A stretch of DNA of 49,451 nt. It comes from Lachnospiraceae bacterium. GTDB taxonomy: Bacteria; Bacillota; Clostridia; Lachnospirales; Lachnospiraceae. Both the position numbers and the translations under genes were made by a program. Shown in pieces: positions 1-9,778 of this stretch. Position 1 is the stretch's first letter. Each line of letters begins with the position of its first letter. The stretch lies in the NCBI GenBank assembly GCA_017620255.1, contig JAFZQU010000044.1, positions 1 through 49,451 of the forward strand. Direction: 5' to 3'. Under the pieces are notes generated by a model. It saw only the letters and a program-made list of their open reading frames with translations. It made no database searches and was not told the origin of the DNA.

Positions 1-233
1 ACCTGAGATTTGTCAATGCATCAGATGGCTATGCGAATCTTCGCACAGGTCCCGGCACCGAATATGATGTCATATGCCGTGTTCCAAATGGTCATGATCT
101 GGAAGTATACAGAAAAAAGGGCACTTCAAAGAGCGGTAAGAACTGGCTGAAAGTGACATACTTTACGGAAGCTGATAATGAGGACGGATACATGTGGCTT
201 GACGGATGGATCGCCGAGTCGCAGCTGGATTAA
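1..233 (+). CDS. SH3-domain protein, C-terminal part (cut by window start)
   Basis: An open frame enters from the window edge (codons in phase with position 3) and stops with TAA at 231-233, leaving 76 residues. It reads as a bacterial SH3 repeat: the segment NLRTGPGTEYDVICRVPNG is the usual SH3_3 core, followed by NWLKV and a Trp-rich end (MWLDGWIAESQLD). Such repeats normally bind cell-wall peptidoglycan or sit beside hydrolase domains of exported proteins. The rest of the protein, and so its catalytic role if any, lies outside the window. Confidence 0.8.
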   Translation, partial: LRFVNASDGYANLRTGPGTEYDVICRVPNGHDLEVYRKKGTSKSGKNWLKVTYFTEADNEDGYMWLDGWIAESQLD

Positions 234-392
234 GTGTCTCGTACTATATTTGAAAGCATTGAAATACAGAAAAAGACGGTGATATTCACTGCAAGGTTAT
301 TCCGGAGAAGATAAATCGGATTTGTGTTTTCTTTGGTACACGTTTTAAATTGCAAATATATTGCGTAATTCGTCGTCGTTAGCAGAATCAAA

Positions 393-427
393 TAAATAAG
401 GACCGGTATCACCGATCCTTATTTTCT
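393..427. terminator. Bidirectional intrinsic terminator
   Basis: An inverted repeat (AAATAAGGA-CC-GGT / ACC-GA-TCCTTATTT) closes on a short loop and is flanked by A and T runs on both sides. It can therefore end transcription of the SH3 gene from the left and of the minus-strand PEBP-like gene from the right. The rest of the 234-471 gap shows no convincing gene. A 60-codon minus-strand frame there starts inside this hairpin and is not believed. Confidence 0.8.
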
Positions 428-471
428 CTGATTTAACTGCCACATTTTCTTACAGTATATTGGTTTTATGT

Positions 472-1161
472 TTAATATGAAAACGTTCCTGATACTCTTC
501 CGACAGCGACTATATTTCCGCTGTTTCCTTCTGCATCTGTATCCAGTGCTTTAAAGTTCTCCTCAAATTTCGGATTCGATGCACCGAAGGCTCCCTTTAC
601 TTTTTCAACCGGCGCTTTAAGAGCGACAACATAAACTTCATATGTACGAGTCGCTCCGCTTGGTGGATATGGTCCCACATACTCTGATTTCGGGGCCCAG
701 CCCTCATCAAGACTTGTCTCGGTCACATTGTTAGATTTCCAATGCATAAAGTGCCAGGAATCCGGATCATCCATTATAATGACATAAAGCCCGGCACCAT
801 CAACCGCATTCCACTGAAGCTGAGGCGATTTATTTGAGCCCTTGTCAGTGTTAGATATGATATCATTCCAGACACCATTATTCAAACTGGTTGAAGTCAC
901 GTCAAAAGAGTTGTAGTCATCAATAAATGCATTATACTCTGAAGTAGTTTCTGCTTCGGTAGCTGTTGATACAGTTTCCTCTGTTACGGCTTCTTCTGTC
1001 GCAACTTCCTCTGATGTTTCTTCTTCAGTGACAGCTGTATCGGTACTACTCTCAGCGACAGAGACGCTCTCTGTAGCAGATTCGCTTACATTACCTGACG
1101 AGCCACATCCTGCACATAAAGCTAAAATCATAATACATGATAATATAACCTGTTTCTTCAT
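472..1161 (-). CDS. PEBP/YbhB-family (Raf kinase inhibitor-like) lipoprotein
   Basis: The protein has 229 residues. The start ATG at 1161 is chosen because AAGGAG lies nine bases upstream; an upstream in-frame ATG at 1188 lacks such a site. The N-terminus is a lipoprotein signal ending at Cys19 (LALCAGC). A low-complexity Ser/Thr/Glu linker of about 45 residues follows. The folded domain carries PEBP hallmarks: MDDPD, then HWK, then GPYPPSGATRTYEVYVVALK. Bacterial PEBP homologues bind small phosphorylated or hydrophobic ligands, and their substrates are mostly unknown. It should be anchored on the outer face of the membrane. It is a single gene with a shared terminator downstream. Confidence 0.88.
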   Translation of the reverse strand: MKKQVILSCIMILALCAGCGSSGNVSESATESVSVAESSTDTAVTEEETSEEVATEEAVTEETVSTATEAETTSEYNAFIDDYNSFDVTSTSLNNGVWNDIISNTDKGSNKSPQLQWNAVDGAGLYVIIMDDPDSWHFMHWKSNNVTETSLDEGWAPKSEYVGPYPPSGATRTYEVYVVALKAPVEKVKGAFGASNPKFEENFKALDTDAEGNSGNIVAVGRVSGTFSY

Positions 1162-1357
1162 GATCATTTTCTCCTTGATATTACACAATAATTCTATATT
1201 TTACTCATATTCAATGACGGCCTATCGATACAAACAATATATAGTAGAAAGTCTTATAATTCAAGGGTTGGTGTAAATATATATGTACTTTGTTGAATAC
1301 ATGAACCAAAATGATAGAGAATGGTTAGTACGGGCTTTTTCATTTCCGGATGACGGA

Positions 1358-1380
1358 TGAAACGGTTTTTTGATATGATA
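1358..1380 (+). promoter_or_regulatory. Extended -10 promoter with conserved T-tract (copy 1)
   Basis: The element TGAAACGG-TTTTTT-GATATGATA lies 22 bases before the flavoprotein start. It contains an extended -10 (TG-A-TATGAT). A near-identical copy stands at 12273-12295 and a weaker one at 13558-13580. A poor -35 (ATGACG, 1350-1355) is 18 bases upstream, so the extended -10 probably carries promoter strength. Confidence 0.6.
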
Positions 1381-1401
1381 TAGGTATAGGAGGGATGGAA
1401 A

Positions 1402-2019
1402 ATGAAAGTACTGATCATTAACGGAAGCCCCAGAGTGGATGGGAACACAAGCATTGCAGTTAATGAAATGGTTAAGGTGTTTGAATCCGAAGGCATTGAA
1501 ACGGAAGTCGCGCTGATCGGAAACAAGGATATCCGGGGCTGTATAGCCTGCCGGTCCTGCGCCCAAACGGGAAAGTGTGTTTTCGATGATGCGGTAAATG
1601 AACTTGCACCCAAGTTTGAAGAGGCAGACGGACTGGTTGTTGCATCACCGGTTTATTATGCTTCGGCAAATGCTACGCTGATCGCTTGCCTGGACAGACT
1701 GTTCTTCAGTACACATTTTGATAAGACCATGAAAGTCGGCGCAAGTGTTGTTGTGGCCAGAAGAGGAGGCTGCTCTGCCACATATGATGAGCTTAACAAA
1801 TACTTCACCATCAGCGGAATGCCGGTTGCGTCCAGCCAATATTGGAACAGTATCCACGGAAGAGAAAAGGGGGAGGCCGGGCAGGATCTGGAAGGCCTTC
1901 AGACCATGCGGACACTTGCAAGAAACATGACATTCCTTATGAAGAGTATCGCGCTTGGAAAAGAAAAATACGGGCTTCCCGAGAAGGAAGAACACCAGTG
2001 GACGCATTACATTCGTTAG
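1402..2019 (+). CDS. Iron-sulfur flavoprotein / NADPH-dependent FMN reductase family
   Basis: The protein has 205 residues and begins with a flavodoxin-like FMN-binding strand and P-loop (MKVLIINGSPRVDGNT). Cys47, Cys50, Cys53 and Cys59 form CxxCxxC-x5-C, the spacing seen in archaeal and clostridial iron-sulfur flavoproteins that carry a [4Fe-4S] cluster beside FMN. SPVYYASANA at about 81-90 is the usual second FMN contact. The gene has a good site (AGGAGG) and its own promoter at 1358-1380. It probably works in cytosolic electron transfer or in reducing quinones or oxidants. The paralogue at 15301-15846 shares the same cysteine pattern. Confidence 0.85.
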   Translation: MKVLIINGSPRVDGNTSIAVNEMVKVFESEGIETEVALIGNKDIRGCIACRSCAQTGKCVFDDAVNELAPKFEEADGLVVASPVYYASANATLIACLDRLFFSTHFDKTMKVGASVVVARRGGCSATYDELNKYFTISGMPVASSQYWNSIHGREKGEAGQDLEGLQTMRTLARNMTFLMKSIALGKEKYGLPEKEEHQWTHYIR

Positions 2020-2078
2020 TCGCGGCCAATCTTTATATGGATCAGACAGGAAAGCTAACGCAGAATTGAGGATGTGAA

Positions 2079-2564
2079 ATGATACTTGCGATCGAGAGCG
2101 CGCTTTTATGCGTGCTATTTACACTGTTGGTTTTTGTGATGTCAAGAAAACCGATCAATACGTTGTACAATTATCCGCCGAATATTCAGGAACGGGTGAA
2201 ATCTCTTGAAGAATATCGCGACAGTATTCCGACGCAGAAAAACAAGGTCGCCGCTAAGATCGGAGCATGTGTTCTTTTTGTGGTGATACTCAGCTTGATC
2301 CTGCGATACGTGAACGGATATACCGGGTTTGCCGAAGCGTTTGGATACGGGTTTCTGATGTGGACGATCGTGAATCTATGGGACGTGATCGTGCTTGATA
2401 TCATCTGGTTTTGTCATGATCCGTACTTTGTGTTTAAAGGTACGGAAGATATGGTAAAGGACTACCATGATTACCTGTTTCACATCAAGGGCTTTGCGAT
2501 CGGAGAGCTGTTAGCCCTTGCCGTATGTGCACTTGCCGGTCTGGTTGTACAGTTTGTTCTTTGA
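2079..2564 (+). CDS. Hypothetical membrane protein
   Basis: The protein has 161 residues and about four hydrophobic segments: residues 1-19, about 60-77, about 88-110 and the C-terminal 22 residues. The N-terminal segment is followed by a charged loop (NIQERVKSLEEYRDSIP). The pattern WTIVNLWDVIVLDIIWF and a short HDPYF motif are distinctive, but I do not assign a family. A GAGG site precedes the ATG. It lies 59 bases behind the flavoprotein gene and may be co-transcribed with it, then meets the minus-strand operon end to end after 74 bases. Confidence 0.7.
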   Translation: MILAIESALLCVLFTLLVFVMSRKPINTLYNYPPNIQERVKSLEEYRDSIPTQKNKVAAKIGACVLFVVILSLILRYVNGYTGFAEAFGYGFLMWTIVNLWDVIVLDIIWFCHDPYFVFKGTEDMVKDYHDYLFHIKGFAIGELLALAVCALAGLVVQFVL

Positions 2565-2638
2565 ATCTGATCTGTCCGAGGAATTCTATATGAAAAAACA
2601 TATTTTAAAGTTATCGTGATTTTTCAAGAATCCCCTTA

Positions 2639-3493
2639 TCAGTTTATTCTTATCCCCGGGCCGAAAACAAAGATATCGATCAGAATGAGTATGACACTTA
2701 CGGCAAACAGTCCCCAGTTTGGCTTTGCGGGGAGTTTGTAAAGAAAACGGCTCTTTTTTGGCGGCAAAGTATGCATCGGGCCGGTGAACATGAATCCCCA
2801 GAAGAAAGAGATCCACATCATATTGTAAAGCAGGCCGAGTCCGAAACTGAGTTCGCCGCTACCCATAGCCGGTGAAAGCAGTGTTACGATCATGCCGATG
2901 GAATACCCTATGAGCAATACAAGAAGATGGAGTTTGAAGGCGACGCTAAGGCGCTCTTTTTTGTTATCGGCGTCTTCAATAAAATAATATGACATATAGT
3001 TGAGCAGGAAGAATAATCCTACTATACCAAGTCCTCCGACGACGGAAAGTATGATCCTGAGGGTCACTATAAGACCGGGATGATCGCTAAGATGTGAAAA
3101 TACAAGTCCCCAGTCACCTACGGCAAAAAAACCGCCGATCATAAAGTATCCGATGCCCGTTGTCAGCTGCATTCCCGTGAGTTGCACAAGAAACAGTCTC
3201 ATGAGAGGCCCCATCGAGACTTTTAACACAATAAACATGAGAATAAGACCTATAATAGCATTTAATACGGAAGCACTTCCTCCCGTCACCATGATCCGGT
3301 GAAACGGAGAAAGACTCATGTAATCTATACTTTCCATGGGTTGAACGGCTCCGGCCGAATACCAGGTCACCTTGTCCCCGTATGCGTAATCCGTCAACAA
3401 ATGGATCAGTTCATGTCCGGGAATTGTAATAAAATACGCTAAAAGAGTAGTGGAAATACAGTTTACGATGGAAAGATCCTTTTTATCATTCAT
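2639..3493 (-). CDS. Membrane protein with HExxH motif (M50-like putative protease)
   Basis: The protein has 284 residues and at least seven hydrophobic segments. The first segment carries GHELIH (His27, Glu28, His31), a gluzincin-type zinc motif inside or next to a membrane helix as in M50/site-2 proteases. About 40 residues later GGSASVLNAIIGL resembles the second M50 block, but the canonical LDG block near the C-terminus is not obvious. It has a strong AGGAGG site and lies 40 bases after the Cache kinase gene, last in the signalling operon. It may be an intramembrane protease acting on an operon product or only a structural relative; activity is inferred from the motif alone. Confidence 0.65.
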   Translation of the reverse strand: MNDKKDLSIVNCISTTLLAYFITIPGHELIHLLTDYAYGDKVTWYSAGAVQPMESIDYMSLSPFHRIMVTGGSASVLNAIIGLILMFIVLKVSMGPLMRLFLVQLTGMQLTTGIGYFMIGGFFAVGDWGLVFSHLSDHPGLIVTLRIILSVVGGLGIVGLFFLLNYMSYYFIEDADNKKERLSVAFKLHLLVLLIGYSIGMIVTLLSPAMGSGELSFGLGLLYNMMWISFFWGFMFTGPMHTLPPKKSRFLYKLPAKPNWGLFAVSVILILIDIFVFGPGIRIN

Positions 3494-3533
3494 GAAATGT
3501 CCTCCTATACAACCTTGTGGATGATATGCGGGT

Positions 3534-5930
3534 TTAATCCCTGTGCTTACTTAAATACTTCTCGGCGCTTGCCGTATCTTTTACGAATACACTGCGGCAG
3601 GAATTCGCAAGAAGGGATTTGACCTTCTTGAGCTCTTCCGAAGAATCGCTGATCGCAATAACGAGCGGCTTTTCGCTTTGCGCTTCGTCTGTTTCAGCGG
3701 GCACGGATCCGGTACCGGTTTCTTTTTGGATCAGATCCTCTTTCAGGTATTTCAGAAGGATTGCTTCCAGAGCATCATACATCACAGGCTTGCTCAGATA
3801 ATCCGAGAAACCTTCTTTCAGATAATTGTCCCTGGCACCGACGATCGCATCGGCGGTCAGCGCGATGACGGGTGTATCAGGTGCGAGGTTTTCCTTGTGG
3901 ATCTCCTGCAATGTCTGCGATCCCGACATCCCGGGCATCATCTGATCGAGGAAGATCACGTCAAACGAATGATCCCGGAGAATATTGATACACTCTTTTC
4001 CGGATTCTGCGGTTGTGATCTTTATCTTTGTATCTTCCAGGAGGCTTTCGATGACCTCCAGATTCATGTCGTTATCATCTACAACGAGAACGCGGGCAAG
4101 AGGAGCAACAAGTGCAGGATGATACTCTTCATGGAGTGTCAGTCTGGAAATATTCTGTGCAAAATCACCGACCGGCGTCACATCAACAATGTCCTGCTTC
4201 ATCGTTGCCGAAAATACGGTTCCTTCCCCGTACCTGCTGTTGACACTGATGGTTCCGCCCATCATTTTGACAAGGCGCATCGTAATGTTCAGTCCCAGGC
4301 CTGTTCCTTCGATATTCCGGTTCTTGTCTTCTTCGAGGCGCTGGAAAGAACCGAAGAGTTTGCCCAGATCCTCGTTTTTAATGCCGATCCCCGTATCGGA
4401 GACGGTGACCTTCAGCAGCTGTGTATCCGGTTCGTAGGAAATGTCCGTCGTCACGCTGCCCTCAGGGGTGTATTTGATCGCGTTGTTGATCAGATTGAGC
4501 ATGACCTGCCTTACGCGGATCTCATCACCGTGCAGCACGGAAGGGATGTCTCCGGAAATGTTCATGTTATAGGTAAGCCCCTTGTCCTGCGCTTTTTTCA
4601 TAGTCATGTTCACGATATCGTTCATGACGGAAGCAAAGCCGTAATCCACGGGCACCAGTTCCATCTTCCCGGACTCGATCTTGGAAAAATCAAGGATGTC
4701 ATTGATGATGGAAAGCAGAGTTTTTCCTGCGCTCTGGATATCCAGCGCATATTTCCGGATGGGATCCTTCGGACTCGAGCGGAGGATCATCTCATCCATA
4801 CCGATGATCGCGTTCATGGGTGTACGGATCTCGTGGGACATGTTGGCGAGAAAATCACTCTTGGCTTTGTTGGACGCATTGGCCGCATCCTTTTCAAGCT
4901 CCAACACCTTTCTGTTGTAATCGGCTTTCTGTTCTTCGAGCCGCATTTCTTCCATCTGTTTGGTATATTTCCGTTCGTTCCGGTAACTGATGAAATAGAA
5001 TATGGCGATCATGGCAAAGACGAGCGCATAGATCAGGGCATTGATCGCGATCTGGTTTCTGGTCTGCTGATACAGTTCTCTGTTGCTGACCAGCATGACC
5101 ACGTGCCAGTGATTCGTTACATCGTTGACAAATACCGTGCTCTCTTCACCGTTATAGGAAGCTGTGAAACTGCCTTCGGAAATACGTTTGATCTCGTCAA
5201 GAAGTTCTTTGCCTCCCGGCAGCTGCGTAAGATTCGTCCCTTTCAGGCTTTCGTCCCTGTGGGCGATGATCAGGCCTTCATCATCCACAACAAAACCGTA
5301 CCCTTTGCCGTTTACCGTCAGTTCCTGCATCATCTCCTGGATCCCTTTGAGCTGGACATCCAGGGAAATGATGTTCTGACGGTCAGGCAGCATTCTGCTC
5401 ACGGAAATGATCATATTTCCCGTCTGTGCATCCACATAGGGCGGCACGAACGCAACATCGCCGTCTGCTTCCTTTGCCCGGATATACCAGTCACGGCTTG
5501 CGGGATCGTACCCTTCCGGAGGCTCCCAATTGAGACCGTCCATATACTGAGACATGATGTATCCGTAGATCCCCGTAAAGTTCTCGTTGAACTGTTCCTC
5601 CACGTTGTTCGTCTCTTCCACCAGGAATTCGTGGATCCTGGCAGATGTGGTACCGGATACGAGCATGTGGTATACGCCGTCGGCGGTAACGTGCAAAACG
5701 GTCTGGGCCGTATTCAGGTGATTGTCGATCATCGAGGAAACATTTAAGATCCTGTCCTCGATGACAGCCGTTGAATTCGATTCAGCCGCGTTTTTCATGA
5801 GCAGCGAATTATAGATGGCGACTACGGCAATAAACGCAAATACAAGGATCAGCGGTATGAACATCCCGTTCTTCTTACGTGCATATTTCTTTTTGATCTT
5901 GGTCAGGTTTTCTTTTTCCTGCGCGTCCAT
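3534..5930 (-). CDS. Hybrid sensor histidine kinase with extracellular Cache domain
   Basis: The protein has 798 residues. Layout: membrane helix at about 23-41; extracellular double-Cache sensor at about 45-290 ([16 protein letters not shown] is typical); second helix at about 295-316; coiled coil; HisKA with phospho-acceptor His366 (SHEIRTPMN); ATPase with N-box NNAIKY near 482 and DTGIGI / GTGLGL boxes; receiver domain with Asp662 (LDQMMPG) and a KP lysine. A tail at 752-798 resembles only the first half of a receiver. It should bind a small ligand outside the cell and pass phosphate through its receiver to the HPt protein of the operon. Kinase and receiver parts closely resemble the 7TM kinase at 7263-9773, suggesting duplication. 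The gene starts 22 bases after the DUF3798 gene. Confidence 0.93.
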   Translation of the reverse strand: MDAQEKENLTKIKKKYARKKNGMFIPLILVFAFIAVVAIYNSLLMKNAAESNSTAVIEDRILNVSSMIDNHLNTAQTVLHVTADGVYHMLVSGTTSARIHEFLVEETNNVEEQFNENFTGIYGYIMSQYMDGLNWEPPEGYDPASRDWYIRAKEADGDVAFVPPYVDAQTGNMIISVSRMLPDRQNIISLDVQLKGIQEMMQELTVNGKGYGFVVDDEGLIIAHRDESLKGTNLTQLPGGKELLDEIKRISEGSFTASYNGEESTVFVNDVTNHWHVVMLVSNRELYQQTRNQIAINALIYALVFAMIAIFYFISYRNERKYTKQMEEMRLEEQKADYNRKVLELEKDAANASNKAKSDFLANMSHEIRTPMNAIIGMDEMILRSSPKDPIRKYALDIQSAGKTLLSIINDILDFSKIESGKMELVPVDYGFASVMNDIVNMTMKKAQDKGLTYNMNISGDIPSVLHGDEIRVRQVMLNLINNAIKYTPEGSVTTDISYEPDTQLLKVTVSDTGIGIKNEDLGKLFGSFQRLEEDKNRNIEGTGLGLNITMRLVKMMGGTISVNSRYGEGTVFSATMKQDIVDVTPVGDFAQNISRLTLHEEYHPALVAPLARVLVVDDNDMNLEVIESLLEDTKIKITTAESGKECINILRDHSFDVIFLDQMMPGMSGSQTLQEIHKENLAPDTPVIALTADAIVGARDNYLKEGFSDYLSKPVMYDALEAILLKYLKEDLIQKETGTGSVPAETDEAQSEKPLVIAISDSSEELKKVKSLLANSCRSVFVKDTASAEKYLSKHRD

Positions 5931-5952
5931 TCTCTATCCCCTTTGCAAGGTT

Positions 5953-7251
5953 TTATTCGATCGTAAAGTATTCTTCGGGTACACGGATCTTTGTTGCACC
6001 CATATAGTGCCCGGGATCACCGAAGATATAGGTGTCCTGATAGATCAGGAAAATGTTGTCCAGCACTTCGCCTGATGCGGCGTTTGTATACTTGGAGCCG
6101 TTCCACTCGGTCTCCGGAGAATAGACAGTGTAAGCAGACAGGATGTCGCTAAGATCCGTCAGGCTGCTTTCTCCCAGGAGAACATTGCGGGCGTGCTCTG
6201 CGAGACCTGCCGAGTTCGTGAATCCGCAGGAAGAAGTCCACGTTCCGAATCTTCCGGCTCCACCGCCGGAAACAATAGCGTCTTCGACCTCCTTTGTGAT
6301 CTTTTCAAAGTCACCGTCGGCACCTGTAAGATCCAGATCCAGCGCACCGGGATAGCCCATGATCGGAGAGGGCAGGTCGGCTTCGATAAAGTATCCGCCG
6401 TATTCCAGCAACCCCTTGATCAGCGGCTCTGTGTGCGCATCATTCGTGCAGAAATATGCCGAATTCTGACCGTATTTTTCCACCCATTCGGGAATATGCT
6501 CCGTGACATATGCCTGGGCTCCGGGAACACCCACATCGGTCGTCGGATCAGGTGCTTCTTCCATCGCAAAAGTCATGCCGAACTCCTCACAGGCTGCTTT
6601 CATGATGTTCACGCGTCTCGAATAGGTTTCGTAGGATAAGTGGCGCGGGAATGATATATGTACAAAGGTATCGCATCCGAGATCATGTGCGCTTTTGATG
6701 ATCAGATATCCGCGGGAGACAAAATCGTTGTTGACCACAAGATCCGTATAGGGCCTGATATCCTCAAAATCTTCAAAGGCTTCCCCGGCGATGCAGAGGA
6801 TATCGGGGCGTTTTTCCTTCACCTTCCGGAATGCATCCGTGGTCCCTTCGATCGCCTGATTGACAATGATCGCCTTGATCTTGGGATCATCGGCAAGGTT
6901 CACGATCGTTTGGATCGTTACATCATATTCTTCGGTAAAGTTATCCGGGTAAATGGCAAGCGTGACCTTGTCGGCACCGTATTTGTCACGGAATGCCTCG
7001 GCGCCTCTCCTGTCGTCTTCAGACTGCGCATAGGATCCCGTTACGATCCCGATGCGAAAATCTTCGGTATCAGTTTCTTCCTGCGCGTTTTCATCCGATG
7101 CGGATGTATCGCCGGTATCTGCTGTTTCTACAGTATCGGCGGTGCTTTCTTGCGAAGCATTTCCGGATAACGATTCCTGCGACCCTGCACAGGCTGCAAG
7201 CATCAGCATGAGTAGAATTGCCGGAAATATGAGAAAGATCTTCTTTTTCAT
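5953..7251 (-). CDS. DUF3798 periplasmic-binding-like lipoprotein
   Basis: The protein has 432 residues. It has a lipoprotein signal with Cys21 (LAACAGS) and an acidic Ser/Thr linker to about residue 62. A substrate-binding-protein-like fold begins at FRIGIVTGSYAQSEDDRRG. Features such as IKAIIVNQAIEGT, YLIIKSAHDLG, FCTNDAHTEPLIKG and GGAGRFGTWTSSCGF match my memory of the DUF3798 family, which is related to BMP-type binding proteins. It lies between the two hybrid kinase genes with gaps of 11 and 22 bases and no transporter genes. It therefore probably presents a ligand to one of the kinases instead of feeding an ABC importer. The ligand is unknown. Confidence 0.85.
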   Translation of the reverse strand: MKKKIFLIFPAILLMLMLAACAGSQESLSGNASQESTADTVETADTGDTSASDENAQEETDTEDFRIGIVTGSYAQSEDDRRGAEAFRDKYGADKVTLAIYPDNFTEEYDVTIQTIVNLADDPKIKAIIVNQAIEGTTDAFRKVKEKRPDILCIAGEAFEDFEDIRPYTDLVVNNDFVSRGYLIIKSAHDLGCDTFVHISFPRHLSYETYSRRVNIMKAACEEFGMTFAMEEAPDPTTDVGVPGAQAYVTEHIPEWVEKYGQNSAYFCTNDAHTEPLIKGLLEYGGYFIEADLPSPIMGYPGALDLDLTGADGDFEKITKEVEDAIVSGGGAGRFGTWTSSCGFTNSAGLAEHARNVLLGESSLTDLSDILSAYTVYSPETEWNGSKYTNAASGEVLDNIFLIYQDTYIFGDPGHYMGATKIRVPEEYFTIE

Positions 7252-7262
7252 ATATGTCCTCC

Positions 7263-9773
7263 TTATGTCCTCTTTTCGGGTTTTACCTGCATGATTGCTG
7301 CGGGCACATGCTTTTCCAGATATTTATCTTTTGCGGCCTGCCCGGTAACACAGACACATCTGTAGATACCGTCAAGCCGTACTTTTTCCTGTTTCAGAGC
7401 GTCCGGATCATCGCCCCAGATCAGCATGATGGGAAGTTCATCGGCTCCGCTCGGGGAAAGCTGTTTCTCTTTCGGGATGTACTCCTTTAAGACAGCTTCC
7501 AGGATCTCGTATTTGACAGGTTTGGAGATATAATCCGTAAAGCCTTTGGTGATATATTCTTCCCTGGCACCGATAATCGCATCCGCGGTGAGTGCGATCA
7601 CAGGCGTATTGTTCAGGATCTCAAGTCTTACCATCTCCGCAAGCGTTTCCTCGCCGCTCATGCCGGGCATCATCTGATCCAGCAGGATACAGTCGTACCG
7701 GTTTGTTTGTACCTTCTCGATGCATTCCGTACCGGAGAGAACATAATCTGCCTTGATCTTCGTATCCCTAAGCAGCCCCTTCATAACATCCAGGTTCATG
7801 TCATTGTCATCCACAACGAGCACGCGGGCCTGCGGAGCATAAAGCCCTACTTCATCAGCTTCGATGTTGTTCAGGTAATTCCTGACTGCATCGGAGAAAT
7901 TCCCGATCGGCGCGGCCCTGACCACCTTCTGCTGCACAGAGATCGTAAACGTACTGCCTTTGCCGTATTCACTCTCAAAAGAGATGGTGCCGTCCATCAT
8001 CTGAAGCAGCCGGTTCGTGATATGAAGCCCGAGGCCTGTCCCTTCGATGCTGTGATTTTTCCGCTCATCGAGACGCTGGAAGCTCTTGAAAAGCTTGTCC
8101 TTGTCCTCCTCTTTGATCCCGATCCCGGTGTCGCTTACTTTCACGATCAGGTCAATGTAGTTTCCCATCATGACAGGTACGGAGGACACATCCACTGTAA
8201 CGCTGCCTTCATTCGTGTATTTGATCGCATTATTGATGATATTTAAAAGGATCTGGCGGATCCGGATCTCATCGCCTTCGAGGACAGAAGGGATGTCCCC
8301 CGATACGTGAAAATCAAACTTCAGCCCTTTCTTCTTCGCGCGGATCCTTGTGATGTTAAATACATCATTCAAAACGGAGGCTGTTCCGTATTCGGCCGGA
8401 ATGATCTCGAAGTTGCCGGACTCGATCTTGCTCAGATCCAGAATGTCATTGATGATGGAAAGAAGCGTATTCCCTGCACTCTTGATCTCAAGCGCGTAGT
8501 CTCTGACGCGGCTTTCTTTTGCATCGCGCAGGATCATTTCATCCATACCGAGGATCCCGTTTAAGGGCGTTCTGATCTCGTGAGACATATTGGCAAGAAA
8601 ATCGTCTTTTGCCTTGTTGATGTGTGCCAGTTCGTTTGCCTCGAGCCGGATGCCGATCAGCTGTTTGATCGTATGGATGATCGAGCAGATCATAAACCCG
8701 AACAGACCCAGAGCCATGAAGAGTCCGGAAAAGACCCCGTTATGAGCGAACTGGTATTCCAGGATCTGGATGATCGCGGCAAGGGCCAGTACGGCAAACC
8801 CGATCGCGACAAAGATGTATTCCCGGATGTAGTGGCGTCTGATATCCAGTGAAATGGAGATGATCATTGCAAGGATCGAAAAGAACGCACTGATGGCGGA
8901 ACATACGAAACTTTTGGCAAGCGGGACTGTTCCCGAAACGAACAGCACCACACAGATGATAAGATTCAAAACGGCTATGATCCCGGCTGCGGCCTCAATT
9001 TTTCTGTACCGGCCCTTTTGCAGGGAATCGATGAACACCAGGAACGGAAGCGGCATGATCATGACCATGAGAAACGGCGTATCCGACATGACGGAGATGT
9101 TACGGGCATATAACTGCCGGAAGATCGAATTGGACAGTACCCAGCAGGCGCCGATGATCACACCCAGAGAAAGATGCTCCATTTCCAGATATTTATTATG
9201 GATGTATTTATAGGCGAGAGCCGCAATGAAGCAGATAAGACCGAGCATCAGCAACGCGAGTCCCACGAACAGTTCCAGGCCGTAAAGGTGGAAGAGGTAA
9301 GAGAGGATCCCGATCCTGGTTCCTATATAAACCTCATAGATCATCCCGGAGTTGTATTCGTAACGGACTTTTAAGGTCGCACCGGCATCCTCGGGGTAGA
9401 TCGATGCCATGACATAGCATTCTGCCGACCGGTCGCCAAGGAACCGGTAGTCCTGCGTCCGGTAGCTCTCCCTGAGCTCGTCATTGATATAGATGTCCAT
9501 ATCCATGCCGCGAAAACACAGAACCGCATAATCTTTGTTGAATTGTTTCGGGAGCGTGGTTTCAAGGACGATCTCTGCATCTGTTTTGCCCGGAACCTGA
9601 AACGGTACGCGCTGTCCGTCCTCTTTGAGCGCGACCCATTTATCTCCGGGCAGAATGTCACAGACGTTTCCGTTGATCGGGACATTTTCCGGCAGAACGA
9701 TCTGACCGATAATGATGTATCCGAATACGATAAGAAGTATGATGGAAAGGATGAATCTGATCTTTTTTGGCAT
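7263..9773 (-). CDS. Hybrid histidine kinase with 7TM (7TMR-DISM-like) sensor
   Basis: The protein has 836 residues. One N-terminal helix (7-27) leads to an extracellular beta-rich domain of about 130 residues. Seven hydrophobic segments follow (about 160-370), an arrangement like 7TMR-DISM receptors. HisKA has His398 (SHEIRTPLN), and the ATPase carries N-box NNAIKY, DTGIGI and GTGLGL. The receiver has Asp699 (LDQMMPG) followed by the usual T/A and KP positions. The last 54 residues resemble an incomplete receiver without an acceptor Asp, as in the partner kinase. It starts five bases after the HPt gene. Its extracellular domain may read the neighbouring DUF3798 lipoprotein; that contact is inferred from gene order only. 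Confidence 0.92.
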   Translation of the reverse strand: MPKKIRFILSIILLIVFGYIIIGQIVLPENVPINGNVCDILPGDKWVALKEDGQRVPFQVPGKTDAEIVLETTLPKQFNKDYAVLCFRGMDMDIYINDELRESYRTQDYRFLGDRSAECYVMASIYPEDAGATLKVRYEYNSGMIYEVYIGTRIGILSYLFHLYGLELFVGLALLMLGLICFIAALAYKYIHNKYLEMEHLSLGVIIGACWVLSNSIFRQLYARNISVMSDTPFLMVMIMPLPFLVFIDSLQKGRYRKIEAAAGIIAVLNLIICVVLFVSGTVPLAKSFVCSAISAFFSILAMIISISLDIRRHYIREYIFVAIGFAVLALAAIIQILEYQFAHNGVFSGLFMALGLFGFMICSIIHTIKQLIGIRLEANELAHINKAKDDFLANMSHEIRTPLNGILGMDEMILRDAKESRVRDYALEIKSAGNTLLSIINDILDLSKIESGNFEIIPAEYGTASVLNDVFNITRIRAKKKGLKFDFHVSGDIPSVLEGDEIRIRQILLNIINNAIKYTNEGSVTVDVSSVPVMMGNYIDLIVKVSDTGIGIKEEDKDKLFKSFQRLDERKNHSIEGTGLGLHITNRLLQMMDGTISFESEYGKGSTFTISVQQKVVRAAPIGNFSDAVRNYLNNIEADEVGLYAPQARVLVVDDNDMNLDVMKGLLRDTKIKADYVLSGTECIEKVQTNRYDCILLDQMMPGMSGEETLAEMVRLEILNNTPVIALTADAIIGAREEYITKGFTDYISKPVKYEILEAVLKEYIPKEKQLSPSGADELPIMLIWGDDPDALKQEKVRLDGIYRCVCVTGQAAKDKYLEKHVPAAIMQVKPEKRT

Positions 9774-9778
9774 ATTTT

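Noticed and set aside
230-412. A 60-codon hydrophobic frame on the minus strand
   Set aside because: It would start with GTG inside the terminator hairpin, has no ribosome site and overlaps the end of the SH3 gene.
3678-5747. A 689-codon open frame on the plus strand
   Set aside because: It runs antisense through the Cache kinase gene, has no ribosome site and no domain pattern; the kinase strand carries all conserved motifs. Long antisense openness is a codon-use effect.
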